Part shown: positions 20,392 to 31,235 of the stretch, in pieces
Numbering within the stretch: the first letter of the stretch is position 1
How the letters are laid out: the number at the start of each line of letters is the position of its first letter
Assembly: GCF_020509005.1 (NCBI RefSeq)
Contig: NC_063012.1
Location: 5,022,001 to 5,086,000, forward strand
DNA length: 64,000 nt
Reading direction: 5' to 3'
Origin: Fulvia fulva
Lineage: Eukaryota; Ascomycota; Dothideomycetes; Mycosphaerellales; Mycosphaerellaceae
Notes under the pieces: generated by a model
Seen by the model: the letters and a program-made list of their open reading frames with translations, nothing else
Database searches by the model: none
Told to the model about the DNA's origin: nothing
Program-made: the position numbers and the translations under genes

Positions 20392-22827
20392 AAACATATT
20401 GCCTAGTTAGCTAGCTTACCCTAGACCTAAGTCTATCTTTAGCTAGTACTCGCGTATAATCCTTATAACTAAAGTTAGGTATTATTATAGGCTCTATAGG
20501 CTCTACTCGAGTATCGAACATATACGGAGTAGATTCTATTAGAGGTAAGGCTCGAGGCGACTTATTTATAACGGTGTCTTTCGGAATGACCCTAATCGTA
20601 TTAAGCCCGAGCACCTTAGTAGCTAGTAGGGACTAGTTAGATAGAGCTACGAAGCCTATAGGCGTAGACAACTCCGGCCGGTTATAGTAAAAGTCTATAG
20701 TAGCGGCGGCTACGTGTTTAAGGATGTCCTCTATAGGTTACTAGGTCTTACTATCCTCCTCGTTCTAATATCTAGCCTATTTTACCTTATACTATATATC
20801 TACCTTACGCTTATACCCCTTCTTTACCTTACCTACCCGCTTACGGGTCTATATATTAAGGATCTTTTCTACCTCGTATATATACGTAGGTACTACTACT
20901 ATATCAGCTACTACATTAGCCTCGGTAGTGTTAGGTTCGATAGTTATCGGTAGTAGCGGCGCTAGATACTGCCCTTTAAGTAGTAGGAAATCGGGGTGGT
21001 CGGCTCGTTATAGTAGTAAGGTGTAGAAGTAGTTATTAAGTCCTACTAGAGCGTCTAATAGTTTCAGTCGATAAGAGAGTCTAGCCGGTATAACTTCCGT
21101 AATCTAGTAAGGGCCGGTATATCTCCTATCTAGCTTCTTAGATAGTCGAGTCGTACGGATGTTCTTAGTACTAAGATACACCTAATTACCTACCTTATAG
21201 TCTAGAGGAATGCTTCGGTAGCGGTTTGCTACTTCTACTTAGAGAGCTTATAACATTCGTATATTCCCTTAAAGGTACTTATAAAGCTCGCAAATTCGAC
21301 GTATAGAGGTTTCTACTAATCGCGTATCTAGTCGCTAGAGAGTAGTTAGTCCTCCCTCCTTTCTAGCGTTCAGGTCAACTCGCTCTATAAACTTAGGGTT
21401 ATAGCCTAAGGTAGCGTAGAACGGCGACATACTAGTAGTCTTAGACAGGTGATTGTTAATCGCGAACTTAGTAAGGTATAGCCATTCTGCCTAGTCATCC
21501 TGTGCCTTATTAGTGAATATACGAAGATACTATTCTATCGCCTAGTTAGTACGTTCTGACTGTCTATTAGTTTCTAGGTAATACGAAGAACTTAGCTTAC
21601 GATTTGTACGGAGCATCTTATAGAGTTTCTTCTAGAAGGTAGCAACCTACTACTTACTATAGTCTAATATAATAGTGTTAGGAAACCCGCGCCGACAGAA
21701 CATATGTTTAAGGAAAAGCCTTACCGTATTCTATACTATTATCGCGCTAATAGGGATCAGCTCGACTTCCTTAGTAAGCCTATTAGTAACGGTCATAATG
21801 TTATTATAGACTATACCGTTAAGAGTACTATCTAGGAGTCCGATAACGAAGTCGACTACAATGTGTTTCTAAGGCCGATCTGGAATAGGAAGTGGCTATA
21901 ATAATCCTAGTGGCTAGGAGTATAGAGATTTTGTTATACGGTAGGTACGGTAATTCGCGGTATATCTACGTACGGATCTCGCTAATCTAGGCTAGTAGAA
22001 TTTACGTGCTACGAGTTTATAAGTACGAGCTCGTCCTAGATAGCCTACTACTAGAGCGTTATAGTTTATCTTAATTATCCTAGTCTATAAGGCTTAGTTA
22101 TTTAGTACCTATAAGCTCTAGCCGTCGTATTAATTTCGAATATATAGTAGGTCGCTATCTACTTTATAGTATACTAGGTAAATCTTCGCTCTCTATAGTA
22201 GTATAGGAGTACGGTCTTTCTATAGGTCCTTAATCGCGGTCTTGAGCTCGTTATCGGTTACGTACGCCGTCGACATTCGATAGTCGAGTTCGGCTTCCCG
22301 CTAACTTTTACGCGTCGCCGGTTATTTAGTAGGCGTATCTCGTTCTATAGGTATAAACTCTTTAGCTTTAGGGTTTAGCTATACTTATTCCTCTTCTTCC
22401 GGCGTATCTTCTACTATTACCTATAGTAAGGCGATCTTAAGGAATCGCTTAGGAGGTAGTAATGTCTGATACTAATACTAGTTCCGAGGGTCGTCTACCC
22501 CTTACGGAAGGTCCTAGCTACGTCTCGTTAGGCTATCTAGCTTTATACCTTGAAGTCCTAGATAGTATATTATCTTAAAGTTGAACTATAATAAGAACTT
22601 AGCCTAACGCGCTTGTCGCCGATTTAGCTACTTTGTCTTTATAAAGTATTCTAGGTTCTTATAGTCGGTATAAATCTTAACTAGCTATAAGTTATTATCT
22701 ACCTCGTAGGCGAGCTCGGGTCTCTATTCCTTAAAAGCCTTAATAATAGCTAATAGTTCCTTATTATAGATTTCATAATTGCACTCCTATAGACTTAACT
22801 TCTTAAGTAGAAGGCTATAGGATATAG
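20392..22827 (-). pseudogene. RIPped pol of gypsy copy 3: chromodomain back to RNase H
   Basis: Reverse complement of 11840-14285 of copy 2 at near identity. Two small open frames (20411-20614 and 20714-20953) are identical in translation to those at 14065-14268 and 13726-13965. The last 15 bases (22813-22827) are the target duplication of the chimeric LINE. Confidence 0.9.
22813..22827 (+). repeat. Target site duplication of chimeric LINE 1, left
   Basis: GGCTATAGGATATAG, identical to 26138-26152; joining them restores gypsy pol. Confidence 0.92.
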
Positions 22828-23020
22828 ATAGATAGATATTTCATTAAGCTGTTGTAGTGCCCTTTGGCCTATGCAGCTATGCTATCTTGTTTTTGTATAT
22901 ATAGAGGGGAAACCGTGTTGGTGAAAACCCCTCCTCCTTCCCGCCTGTCTTTTCCTCCTCGTTGTCGTCTTAAATTTCCCTTGTTAGGGGTACGCTAGTG
23001 TCATGGGCCTGCCCTGATGA

Positions 23021-25051
23021 CTACCCTATCTGCAACCCCCCTCGCTTCCGCCTCTTGTCTATCCACTCCTCCGTCTCGCTCGCGAGGCTAAACTGCTGGA
23101 GGTATCCCTGCTGTAGTATCCACCGAGAGATTCGGCGAATGTTGCCTTTGTCCCTAATAATTGACTTGTAGTCTCTCCTTCCCGCTTGGTGCCTCCAATT
23201 TCCCCTGCCTCTCGCCCACTGCGGGCATCGTAGTAGCATATGTTCTGGGTTTTGCGATGGGTAGCCACACTGGCAGGCTGGGCTATAGATGTCTAGTGCG
23301 CGTCTTCTGAACAGGTAGGCCCTTAATCCAATGTGTTCGGACCTGATTTGGATCGCTATGCTTGCTTCGGCCCTTGTCAGGTCCCTATATAGCTGGTAAT
23401 TGTGTCTCTGGAAGGCTCGGAGCGCTATCGGGCCTGTTGTCTTAGGGGGCTTCCTTTTCCAGTCCTGCTCCCATAGGCAGCTCGCTATCTGTTCCGCTAG
23501 GTTTTGGGTCTTAGCCTTGCTCCCGCCGGCCTGGCGAGTCCTACGCTCCTCCTCCTTTCGTGCTAGCCATTCGGTGCTTGCCTGTACGGCCGTAAAGGTC
23601 GTAAGGTCATCCTCTTTTTGGCTTGTCCTATATCCTGCCCCTCTCCGGTAGCGGCTTTCTATCTTATTCTTTGCCTCCTGGATCGTGGTTTGTGCTAGGT
23701 AACCTGTCGTCTTTGCCGCGTATTGAATTCTCATTCCCCGGATGTACTGGCCGATTGGTGGTATTCCTGTCTCCATTTCTACCGTGCTTGTTGACGTTGT
23801 CTTGTATGCGCCTAGTACCCTACGTAGGTTGCCTGCCTGTGTCCTGTTTAGGGGTTGCTCTATCCGTTTCGGGATCGGCTTGCCTGCGCCTCCTGTTCCC
23901 CAAATCTGTGCCCCGTACAACATAGCTGGTCTGACGATCGCCTTATACATTACTCTTGCCTTGTCGAATGTTGCTCCCCATGTAGATGCCGTAAGCCTCT
24001 TTATCGAGGCTTCATTGACTTGCGCTCGACTCTGGGCTTTCTTAATCTGTACATTCCAGCTTAGCTTCGGGTCGAGCCAGATCCCTAGTACTCGTAGCTC
24101 CGCTGATGGCTTGGTCTCGTAGCCTTGGATTCTTACCGCCGCCTTCATATTATGGTGTGTTCTCGCTTTACTGAAGTGTATAAGTTGGTACTTTTCAGGG
24201 GCGAACCGGGCACCATGCTTCTTTGCCCACTCCTCGCATTTCTTGTGCCTATCTTCAAGGAGGCGACAGTTCTCTTCTGTCGAGTCTGACCAGGCTAGGA
24301 TGTTTGTATCGTCTACGAACCCCGATGCTGAGGTTTGCGGAGAGGTGAGTAGGGGGATTAGATCCGACATAAATATTAGAAACAGGATAGGGGAGAGAGT
24401 AGATCCCTGAGGTATTCCAGTCTCTGCCTTCACCGGGTCGGACGTGTACCTTCCTAGGACTAGGTATGTCGTCCGTTCCTGGAGAAAGGAGAAGACGAAC
24501 GACGTTGCCCACTGGGGGATGCCTTTCTGCTGTAGGATATGTATTAGCCTTTGGTGTGAGACGTTGTCGAAGGCCCCTGCGATGTCGAGGGATAGTAAGG
24601 ACGCCGCTCGGTTCCTGCCGTAGTGCCAGAGGGTCTGGATTTGCTCCGTAATTAGCTCCATTGCTGTTAGTGTCGATCGCTGGCTTCTTCCCCCCATCTG
24701 TGTTGCTGGGAGTACGTGGTTGTCCTCGGCAAGCTGCGTAAGTCTCTGGGCTACTATCTTTTCTAGGACCTTCCCTATCGTATTTAGAAGTGCTATTGGT
24801 CTGTACGACTTGGGCTGAGTATAGTCTTCCTTCTGTGGCTTGCGTAGCACTACTGTCATAGACTCTCTGTACGGCTTCGGGTGATACCCTAGCCGTAGGC
24901 ACGCGGTAAATAGGTTTGCAAGGCTCGGCGCGATCTCTTCTCTACACTCTTTTAGCAGTACGTTTGGTATCCTGTCTGGGCCTGGGGCTTTTCGTCCCTT
25001 TAGCTTACTTATGACTCCTGTTACTGTGTTAGGGCTAACCGCCCAATCCAT
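23021..25051 (-). CDS. LINE reverse transcriptase fragment, open (676 aa)
   Basis: An unbroken frame from ATG at 25051 to a stop at 23021. It starts in the linker before the RT with the K-A-P-G-P-D motif near residue 21, has the RT catalytic F-V-D-D near residue 245, a thumb region, and a C-terminal C-x-C-G...H...C-P zinc motif near residue 610. Endonuclease and ORF1 are absent, so the protein cannot nick its own target. It is a related but distinct family from LINE A, with Gln where LINE A has its first stop. Whether this internal ATG is used is unknown; the open frame may only reflect youth and lack of RIP. Confidence 0.85.
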   Translation of the reverse strand: MDWAVSPNTVTGVISKLKGRKAPGPDRIPNVLLKECREEIAPSLANLFTACLRLGYHPKPYRESMTVVLRKPQKEDYTQPKSYRPIALLNTIGKVLEKIVAQRLTQLAEDNHVLPATQMGGRSQRSTLTAMELITEQIQTLWHYGRNRAASLLSLDIAGAFDNVSHQRLIHILQQKGIPQWATSFVFSFLQERTTYLVLGRYTSDPVKAETGIPQGSTLSPILFLIFMSDLIPLLTSPQTSASGFVDDTNILAWSDSTEENCRLLEDRHKKCEEWAKKHGARFAPEKYQLIHFSKARTHHNMKAAVRIQGYETKPSAELRVLGIWLDPKLSWNVQIKKAQSRAQVNEASIKRLTASTWGATFDKARVMYKAIVRPAMLYGAQIWGTGGAGKPIPKRIEQPLNRTQAGNLRRVLGAYKTTSTSTVEMETGIPPIGQYIRGMRIQYAAKTTGYLAQTTIQEAKNKIESRYRRGAGYRTSQKEDDLTTFTAVQASTEWLARKEEERRTRQAGGSKAKTQNLAEQIASCLWEQDWKRKPPKTTGPIALRAFQRHNYQLYRDLTRAEASIAIQIRSEHIGLRAYLFRRRALDIYSPACQCGYPSQNPEHMLLRCPQWARGRGNWRHQAGRRDYKSIIRDKGNIRRISRWILQQGYLQQFSLASETEEWIDKRRKRGGLQIG

Positions 25052-25054
25052 GTC

Positions 25055-26137
25055 CAGGGCAAGGAAGGAATCGTATTTAGCAAGCTAGCTACGAGATAAG
25101 GTGACAAGTCTTAACCGCGCTTTCCCACTCATCTAGCACCACCGTGTAGCCTCGTTTCGAGAGGTTAGCCCGGAGCAAAAGCTTCCCTCTACGCCCTCCC
25201 TCCCTGTTTGCTCCTTAAGCCAATATCCACCTCCATAGGCCTGAGCCCTTTAGTGCTCTCTATTGACCGACATGCGCATCCGTCCTCTCGGGCTGTACAG
25301 ACAGTGTCAGCCGTCGCTGCCAGTGTACACCACGCCCCAGGTTTTGACGCCCTTCGCGTTACCGCAGCCTATCTCTAGAAAGCGGCCGTCCATGCCTCGC
25401 AGGTCTGCTCGGGGCACACACCACGCCGGGCAGCGTACTCCTTGCGTTTCCACCTACTAACCAATATGAAGTTCCTTATCACCCTGCCCTCGATCCTCCC
25501 CGATCACAGAACTAATCCACTTGCATTGTACGTCTTTTCCCCGTCCTAACAGCCGTCTTTTCCTTGCTCAGGCTATCGTCTTTTCCTCGTCGCAATCTAC
25601 CATGTCAGACTAGGTGCGTTGTGTAGCGGGACAGGCAGTGCCTCAGGCAAAACCCTCGTTCCCATACCGGGTGTTCAACAGGCCCTTACAGGCTTCGTCG
25701 CGTGTCCACCTACCCACCGCATTGCCCGCTGGCAAACACCAGATTGTTTCGTAGTCCGCTCGACGCCGTTGCATAGTCCGCTCAGTTGTTGTTCTGTAGT
25801 CCGCTCGTCCAATGTTCGTCGCTTAGCCCGCTCGGTTTGCGGTCTCCGGAGGTGAAAATTCTGCACTCATACCAGAGGTGTCCTGTCGAGCGTATAGGCC
25901 ACGGTTCCGCGCCCTTCTTACACGTAGAAAGAAGAGGGACTCGCTCCCGACACGAGTACACGCTCGTCGGATGGTTTTCATACCCGTTTTGCTGGTAGTC
26001 CTCTGTTCGCCGCGGCTTCGCCTACGCTACGCGCCCGTCGCGCCCACGACGCTCCAGCGTGAGAATACTTGGCTCTCTCGTAGCTAGACGAGAGGTTCGT
26101 AGCCGACACCACGTACAGGTGATTCTCGTCGTCGACC
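25055..26137 (-). other. Shared 5' module of the chimeric LINEs
   Basis: About 1.08 kb without a convincing reading frame. It recurs, RIPped, at about 32993-34075, again as the 5' part of a LINE chimera. It contains four copies of TAGTCCGCTC (one as TAGCCCGCTC) starting at 25752, 25774, 25797 and 25824. Its origin is unknown: it could be a host non-coding RNA or part of another repeat. Confidence 0.7.
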
Positions 26138-28260
26138 GGCTATAGGATATAGTATACTATTCTCGTTATACTACGAAAGTACGCCGGCGTTTATAAAATC
26201 TAAAGAATCTATCTCTACTACTATTTCCCTACCTAGTACGTAATGTACGAGTATACCGGCTTTACTAAACGTAGCTTTCAAATTGTCAAAGGCTCGTTAG
26301 TAATCTAGTGACTATTAAATCCTTCTGTTCTTGTGATTGCTTAGTCCGTCCGACTTGGTCAGGTTTATAAGAGGAGTAGCTATACGCGAAAATGCTTCGA
26401 TAAACCGCCTATAGAAGTTGGCAAATCTAAGGAAGGCCTAGACATCCTTTAGGTTCTTAGGAGCTTCCTATGTCTAAATACATTCGAGTTTCTCGGGGTC
26501 TATCTTGATGCCGTTAGGGGTTATAATTAGCCTAAGATACTTCACCTTCTATTAGTAGAATTCGCTTTTATCGATGTCCACTATAAGTCCTATATCGCGT
26601 AGCTTAGTAAGAACCTTCCGTACGTATTTAATGTGCTCCTCTAAGGTGTTACTAAAGATAAGTACGTTATCTAGGTAGGTCGACATAAAGTCGTCTAGGT
26701 GTTCTTATAAGACCTTGTTAATATATAATTAGAACGATGCTAGTCCGTTATATAAGCCGAATAGCAACACTAGACACTCGTAGATACCGTATCGTATCGT
26801 AAACGCCGTTAACTACTCGTGCCCTTTAGCTATCCGTAACTTGTTAAAGGCTACTATAATATCTAGCTTCGTAAAGTACTTCTTACCGTATATACGGTTA
26901 AGCGTCTCTTATATTAAGGGAATCGGATACCGGTTCTTAATAGTAATCGTACTTAATCCTCTATAGTCGATATAAACACGTAGCCTACCTCTAGACTTAC
27001 ATACTACTAGTACTAGTATAGGAGACTAGCTCGTCTTTTGCCCTACTTTCCGTACCTTCCCTTTAGATATTTACTCGTCTAGCTATTTCTTAACTACCTC
27101 GTTCTCCTTCTTAGCTAGGCCGTAGGGCTTGCGCTATAGTGGCTCTTATAGACTATTAGGCTTAATATGAATCTTATAATCTACGCCTAGTCGGTAAGGT
27201 AGGAGTCCTTTATAATCCTTAGCTAAGAAAGCGTCCGTAATATCGTAGTATATCGGCGGTAACTTCTCCTTCGGGTTATAATTAAACTGCTTATTCAAGA
27301 ATTAGTCTAGATTATTAGTAGCTATTACACTTAGCTTAAGCTCTCCGCCGTCGCTCTTACGCCTAGTATATATAATATAGAAGCACTTAGCCCTAGGCCG
27401 GTACGCGTATATCCCCTACGCGCGTTAAGAAACGCCCTAGTAGTCTACTTCTTTATCGTCTATGTCTTCTAGGTTATATAATAAGACGTTTAGCTCTACC
27501 CCTCCTACTATAAAGCTCGCTACTTCTCTAATAAAGGGCTCTAGTCCGTACCGTACTAGTGCCTACTTCTTCTTCTCGCGGTAGTTTAGGGATTATACTA
27601 TTATCGATGTCTTATTCTATAGATAGTGACTAAAGTAGTAATCCGATCTAAATACCACCTCGCCTATCTCCTAGAAGATGTTTAGGTTATACGCTATAAG
27701 CTACGGTAGGCTAAAGACGATGTCGTTTTCGAGGTCGGTAACGTAGTATAATATTTGCTCGTAATAATCGCCGATAACTACGTCTATAAGGGCCGCGTGT
27801 ATAATCTGCCGCGTAGTAGCCGTTCTATCTCCTACTATTAGTCGTCGGCTTTACGTTAAAGGGATTAGGGGTATTATGTATTTACGTATAAATTTCTAGT
27901 TAAGAAAGAGATAGGTAGAAGTAGAATCTATAAGGCCTCGAGCCTTTCTATATTATATTATTACGGGTAACACTATAAAAGAGTATATAGCTAGCTATTA
28001 CTTATCTAGTACGTATACCGATATCTTAAGCTCCTTACTATAGTCTGTTACCGTCTCTTACATTCCGTGTCTCTTAATCTTATACTCTTTCTATCCTAGG
28101 AAGTTCGGGTGACCGCTATCTACTACGCTTAGGTAGCGGTCGTACTATTTCCCTACTACGGATCGGCGGCTAGGGAACTAAGGTTTACGTTCGGATTTAG
28201 CGTAGTATTACGTAGACGCGGTAGGCGATAGTCGCTATTGTACCTATATATTAGGTATTT
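26138..28260 (-). pseudogene. RIPped pol 5' half of gypsy copy 3
   Basis: Opens with the right-hand target duplication (26138-26152), then RT and protease on minus, matching copy 2 (5102-6705) including a run of unmutated CpA/TpG sites near 26275-26365. At 27838 it runs past the place where copy 2 is cut by copy 1, giving the uninterrupted sequence of that junction. Confidence 0.88.
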
Positions 28261-30386
28261 AGGGTTAGTCGATACGTAAGAACCTATACGGTAGCGGTAG
28301 TACTTACCCTACTTCTTAAGGTCTTCGCGCTACTTACGGTTAAGCGTAGGTAGGTTCTATAGATATGTCGGTAGATCCTCCTTCTTCTTAATACTAGCCT
28401 ACTATAGTAGGCGCTATACTAAGGCACCTACTATACCGGTAGCGGTACTAGTAACTACGTTACCGTTATTCTAGTTATTCTAGCCGCTATTACCGTTCGA
28501 GTTACTATTACTACGGGGGCGCTCCTTCTACGGGTATAGTCGATCTGTCTCGTAGAAGCTCTCGTCTAGTACGGTATACTCCTCGATAACGTCTTATATA
28601 CTATCTAGGCGGCGGTCGACTTCGCGGTCGCCGAAGGTCTTAATAAAGTACTTACGGTTTAGTCGGTTATAGAATAGTATAAGCTCGGTCTTATCGGTCT
28701 ATAATATCTAGGCGCGTAACTTCGAGTAGCGGGTATAGAAGGCTATAAAGGTTTCGCCTTATTCTTACTTATAGGTAGTAATATTAACTATAGCCTTAGT
28801 TCCTTTATTACGTATACTATATTAGCGTATTATCTAATCTAATAACTCTTCTCTAGTCTTAAACTCGTTAAAGGACTACTATCTAGGCATAGGGATCCTC
28901 GGCTTAATGCTTCGCTAAGGATCACCTTACATCTACCTATATATAAAGCGTAGACTATCTACCTTAGTACGGAAGGTTACTATAGTTAGCTTTAGGAGAA
29001 CACTACTATACTAGCTATCGAAATTAGGGTCATTATCGTTCTTAAAGTACTTAGGGTTAGGTATACCCTTACCGATCTCTATACCGCGAGTAAGGGTGCG
29101 GTTAATAGTAAAGAGACATTCTAGGAGGTTAACTAGTAGTGTCTAGGTACGGGTATTACGTATTCTTAAGTCACGACTATTATTAGGTCCTAGTCGCGGA
29201 CGGTCGTTATTACGTCCTCGGCTATTACTACTACGGTTATCGTCGTCTCTATCGTTATTACTACTACCGCTACCGCTACCTCTACTAGTAGCTTCGCGAT
29301 ACCTACGTAATAGCTACTCGAGTAAGGTCTCGCGTAGGCGGGAACGAGAGGGTCGGCGGCCTAAGCGGCCCCTACCTCCGTTCTATATAGTGTCTCCTAC
29401 CTTAAGCCGAGCCTTTAGGTTATCGACTTCTTGTTATAGGGCCTAGTTCTTTACCTTAGCATCTTGTACCTTCTTCTTCTCCTTCTTATAGATCTTACTA
29501 AACTACTTATATAGGTTATTAGCTTCCTTATATTTCTTCTCTAGCTCTTATAACTTAGCTAGGTCGTAATCCTTCTTACTCTTAAGATCTAAAACCATTT
29601 TCTATATAACAAGATCTTCACTTCGTAGTATCTTATAGATACGGTCGTATTCGGTATATAGCGTAGTATACTAGGTGTTCTAGAGGTCGTTAGCTCGCTC
29701 TATTATATCGAGTTGTCTACCCTTAGTAATCGCCGTATTGACTACTTATAGTACAAAGTCGTAGGTAGTCTTCGGGTGTTAGGATATAAGGGTCGTAAGG
29801 TTGTCTAGGGTGACATTCTAGTATTCGGATACGAGAATATGTTCTACCTCGTCGAGTAATAGATACACCTCGTCTAGGTCGCTACCTAGGTTCTCTTCGA
29901 GCTTAAACTCGAACAGTTCTATAAAGTTAATCTTACTACCTTCTTCTCGCTCGAAGGCCTTCTAGTAAGCTTTATTAATCTCTTGTTATAGCGCGATACC
30001 GGTGTCTACTATAACCCGCCGGTTGTCGTCCTATGTCTAACTCTAAGGAAAAGAGGAGAGGTCGGGGAAAAGAGATATACGCTACTTACTTTTGCCCTTA
30101 GGCTTAGGTAGCGGTAGTATACCGCCGTTTGCTATTTATAAAGTTATATTATCTAGGTTCGGGGGAGGCGTAACGGTGCCTATATCCTAACTATCTACGA
30201 GCGCGCGACTACCTACTAATAATATCGCCGCGTTACGTTCTCTAGGTATCTACGCGCTATACGCCTTACCGTATTCTATATTCTAATACGACTCTACGCG
30301 TTCTCGAGTTCTACGGTTCTATCTATTCCTATTATTACGCGTCCCTTACCTAGATCCGCGATCTAGGTAGGGTAGTAGAATAAACT
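28130..30386 (-). pseudogene. RIPped gag and 5' leader of gypsy copy 3
   Basis: This is the only near-complete gag of the family in the window. It ends on minus with the zinc knuckle region homologous to 153-200 and begins near the 5' LTR at 30387. Gln/Trp codons have become stops throughout. A low-complexity region with several short Asn/Ser/Arg-rich stretches lies around 29200-29300. Confidence 0.8.
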
Positions 30387-30569
30387 ATAAGGGCGCGCGT
30401 ACTATAGGGTCCGAACGAGATAGTTATTATTCTACGAAGCTACGAAAGAGGAGCGCGAGGCGCGGCGAAGTTATAAAGTAAAGCTAAGCCGCGCTAACCC
30501 GATACGGAAGGTCCGCGGTTCAGCCGGGCCGACGTAGCTATAGTAGGGGGTCGCGGGCTACCCGTAATA
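30387..30569 (-). repeat. 5' LTR of gypsy copy 3 (RIPped)
   Basis: Same 184-bp unit, 183 bases here. The 5 bases outside (AAAGA) do not match those outside the other LTR (GTACT). Confidence 0.88.
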
Positions 30570-31235
30570 AAAGATATACTCCTTATTAATCGTCTAGATA
30601 GTAAATACGGAATAAGTAAGCCTTATCCTAGATAAAGGACTATCCTAGAACTACGAACGTCTTAATACGGAAATCTACTAGAGTAGCTATAGAGTACTCT
30701 AATACTTTAATAAGTAATAGTACGGATATATCGCCCCGAAATATACGGAGAAGACCCCGAAGTACCTATACTACGTAGGCCTATACTAGGGAAAGTAATA
30801 CCTACAAGAAGAAGTAAGGTACGTATACTATAGCCGGAAACACCCGGTATACTCGAGCTAATATCTAACCCGGATTGCCGTAAAAGGGAAGGCTAACTAA
30901 GTACGAATAACGACCCTAGCGAGGTATCCTATCCCGTAGTAAGGTAGCGCTTAATATAAAGTCTTTAAGGCGGTAAAAAGAAAGAGAACGGAGGAGGCTA
31001 TAAGGAGCACCCTAACGAGTACGTACCCGCCGCTAGGACGGCTAAGGGGGCTAAATAGGGTAGTAAACGAGATAAGATAGATACGGATTTTTAGAACACC
31101 CCTACCGGCCGAAGGCCTACTAACCTAAGAGGAAGAAACGATAACCGTAGGTACTACCTAAGCCCGAAGCACCCCTATAGATATTATCCTAGCTAGCCCG
31201 TAATAGTAGTATAGGACAACCTTACTATTATATAG
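30570..31235 (+). pseudogene. RIPped LINE ORF1 3' part and start of endonuclease
   Basis: On + it carries a RIPped array of zinc-knuckle type spacing around 30690-30860 (tyrosine codons stand where cysteines are expected, TGC/TGT having become TAC/TAT). At the end lies a segment resembling the first residues of LINE A ORF2 (L-T-I-I then a stop in place of Gln). It is cut on the left by the gypsy LTR and on the right by chimeric LINE 2. The family seems to be that of the RT at 23021 rather than LINE A, but this is uncertain. Confidence 0.6.

Larger units (their letters stand above)
22828..26137 (-). mobile_element. Chimeric LINE 1: non-LINE 5' module fused to a LINE 3' half, un-RIPped
   Basis: A 3310-bp unit with a 15-bp target duplication and a tetranucleotide tail at its low end, so it moved by LINE machinery. 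On minus the first 1.08 kb (26137 to about 25055) has no LINE homology that I can see and no ORF1 or endonuclease. The rest begins just before the RT domain and runs to a complete LINE 3' end. A second copy (31236-34075) has the same 5' module joined at the same module base to a shorter LINE piece. This is the pattern of template-switch chimeras such as the MINE elements described in Magnaporthe. Confidence 0.85.
15299..30569 (-). mobile_element. Heavily RIPped full-length gypsy copy 3, split by two insertions
   Basis: Minus-strand copy with both LTRs (15299-15482 and 30387-30569), pol and gag. After removing the copia element and the chimeric LINE it is about 7.2 kb, which gives the family's full length. 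RIP is near saturation at CpA. The 5 bases outside its two LTRs (GTACT and AAAGA) do not match, so the ends are not from one simple insertion; duplication or LTR recombination is likely. It matches copy 2 almost base for base, including unmutated patches. Confidence 0.9.
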
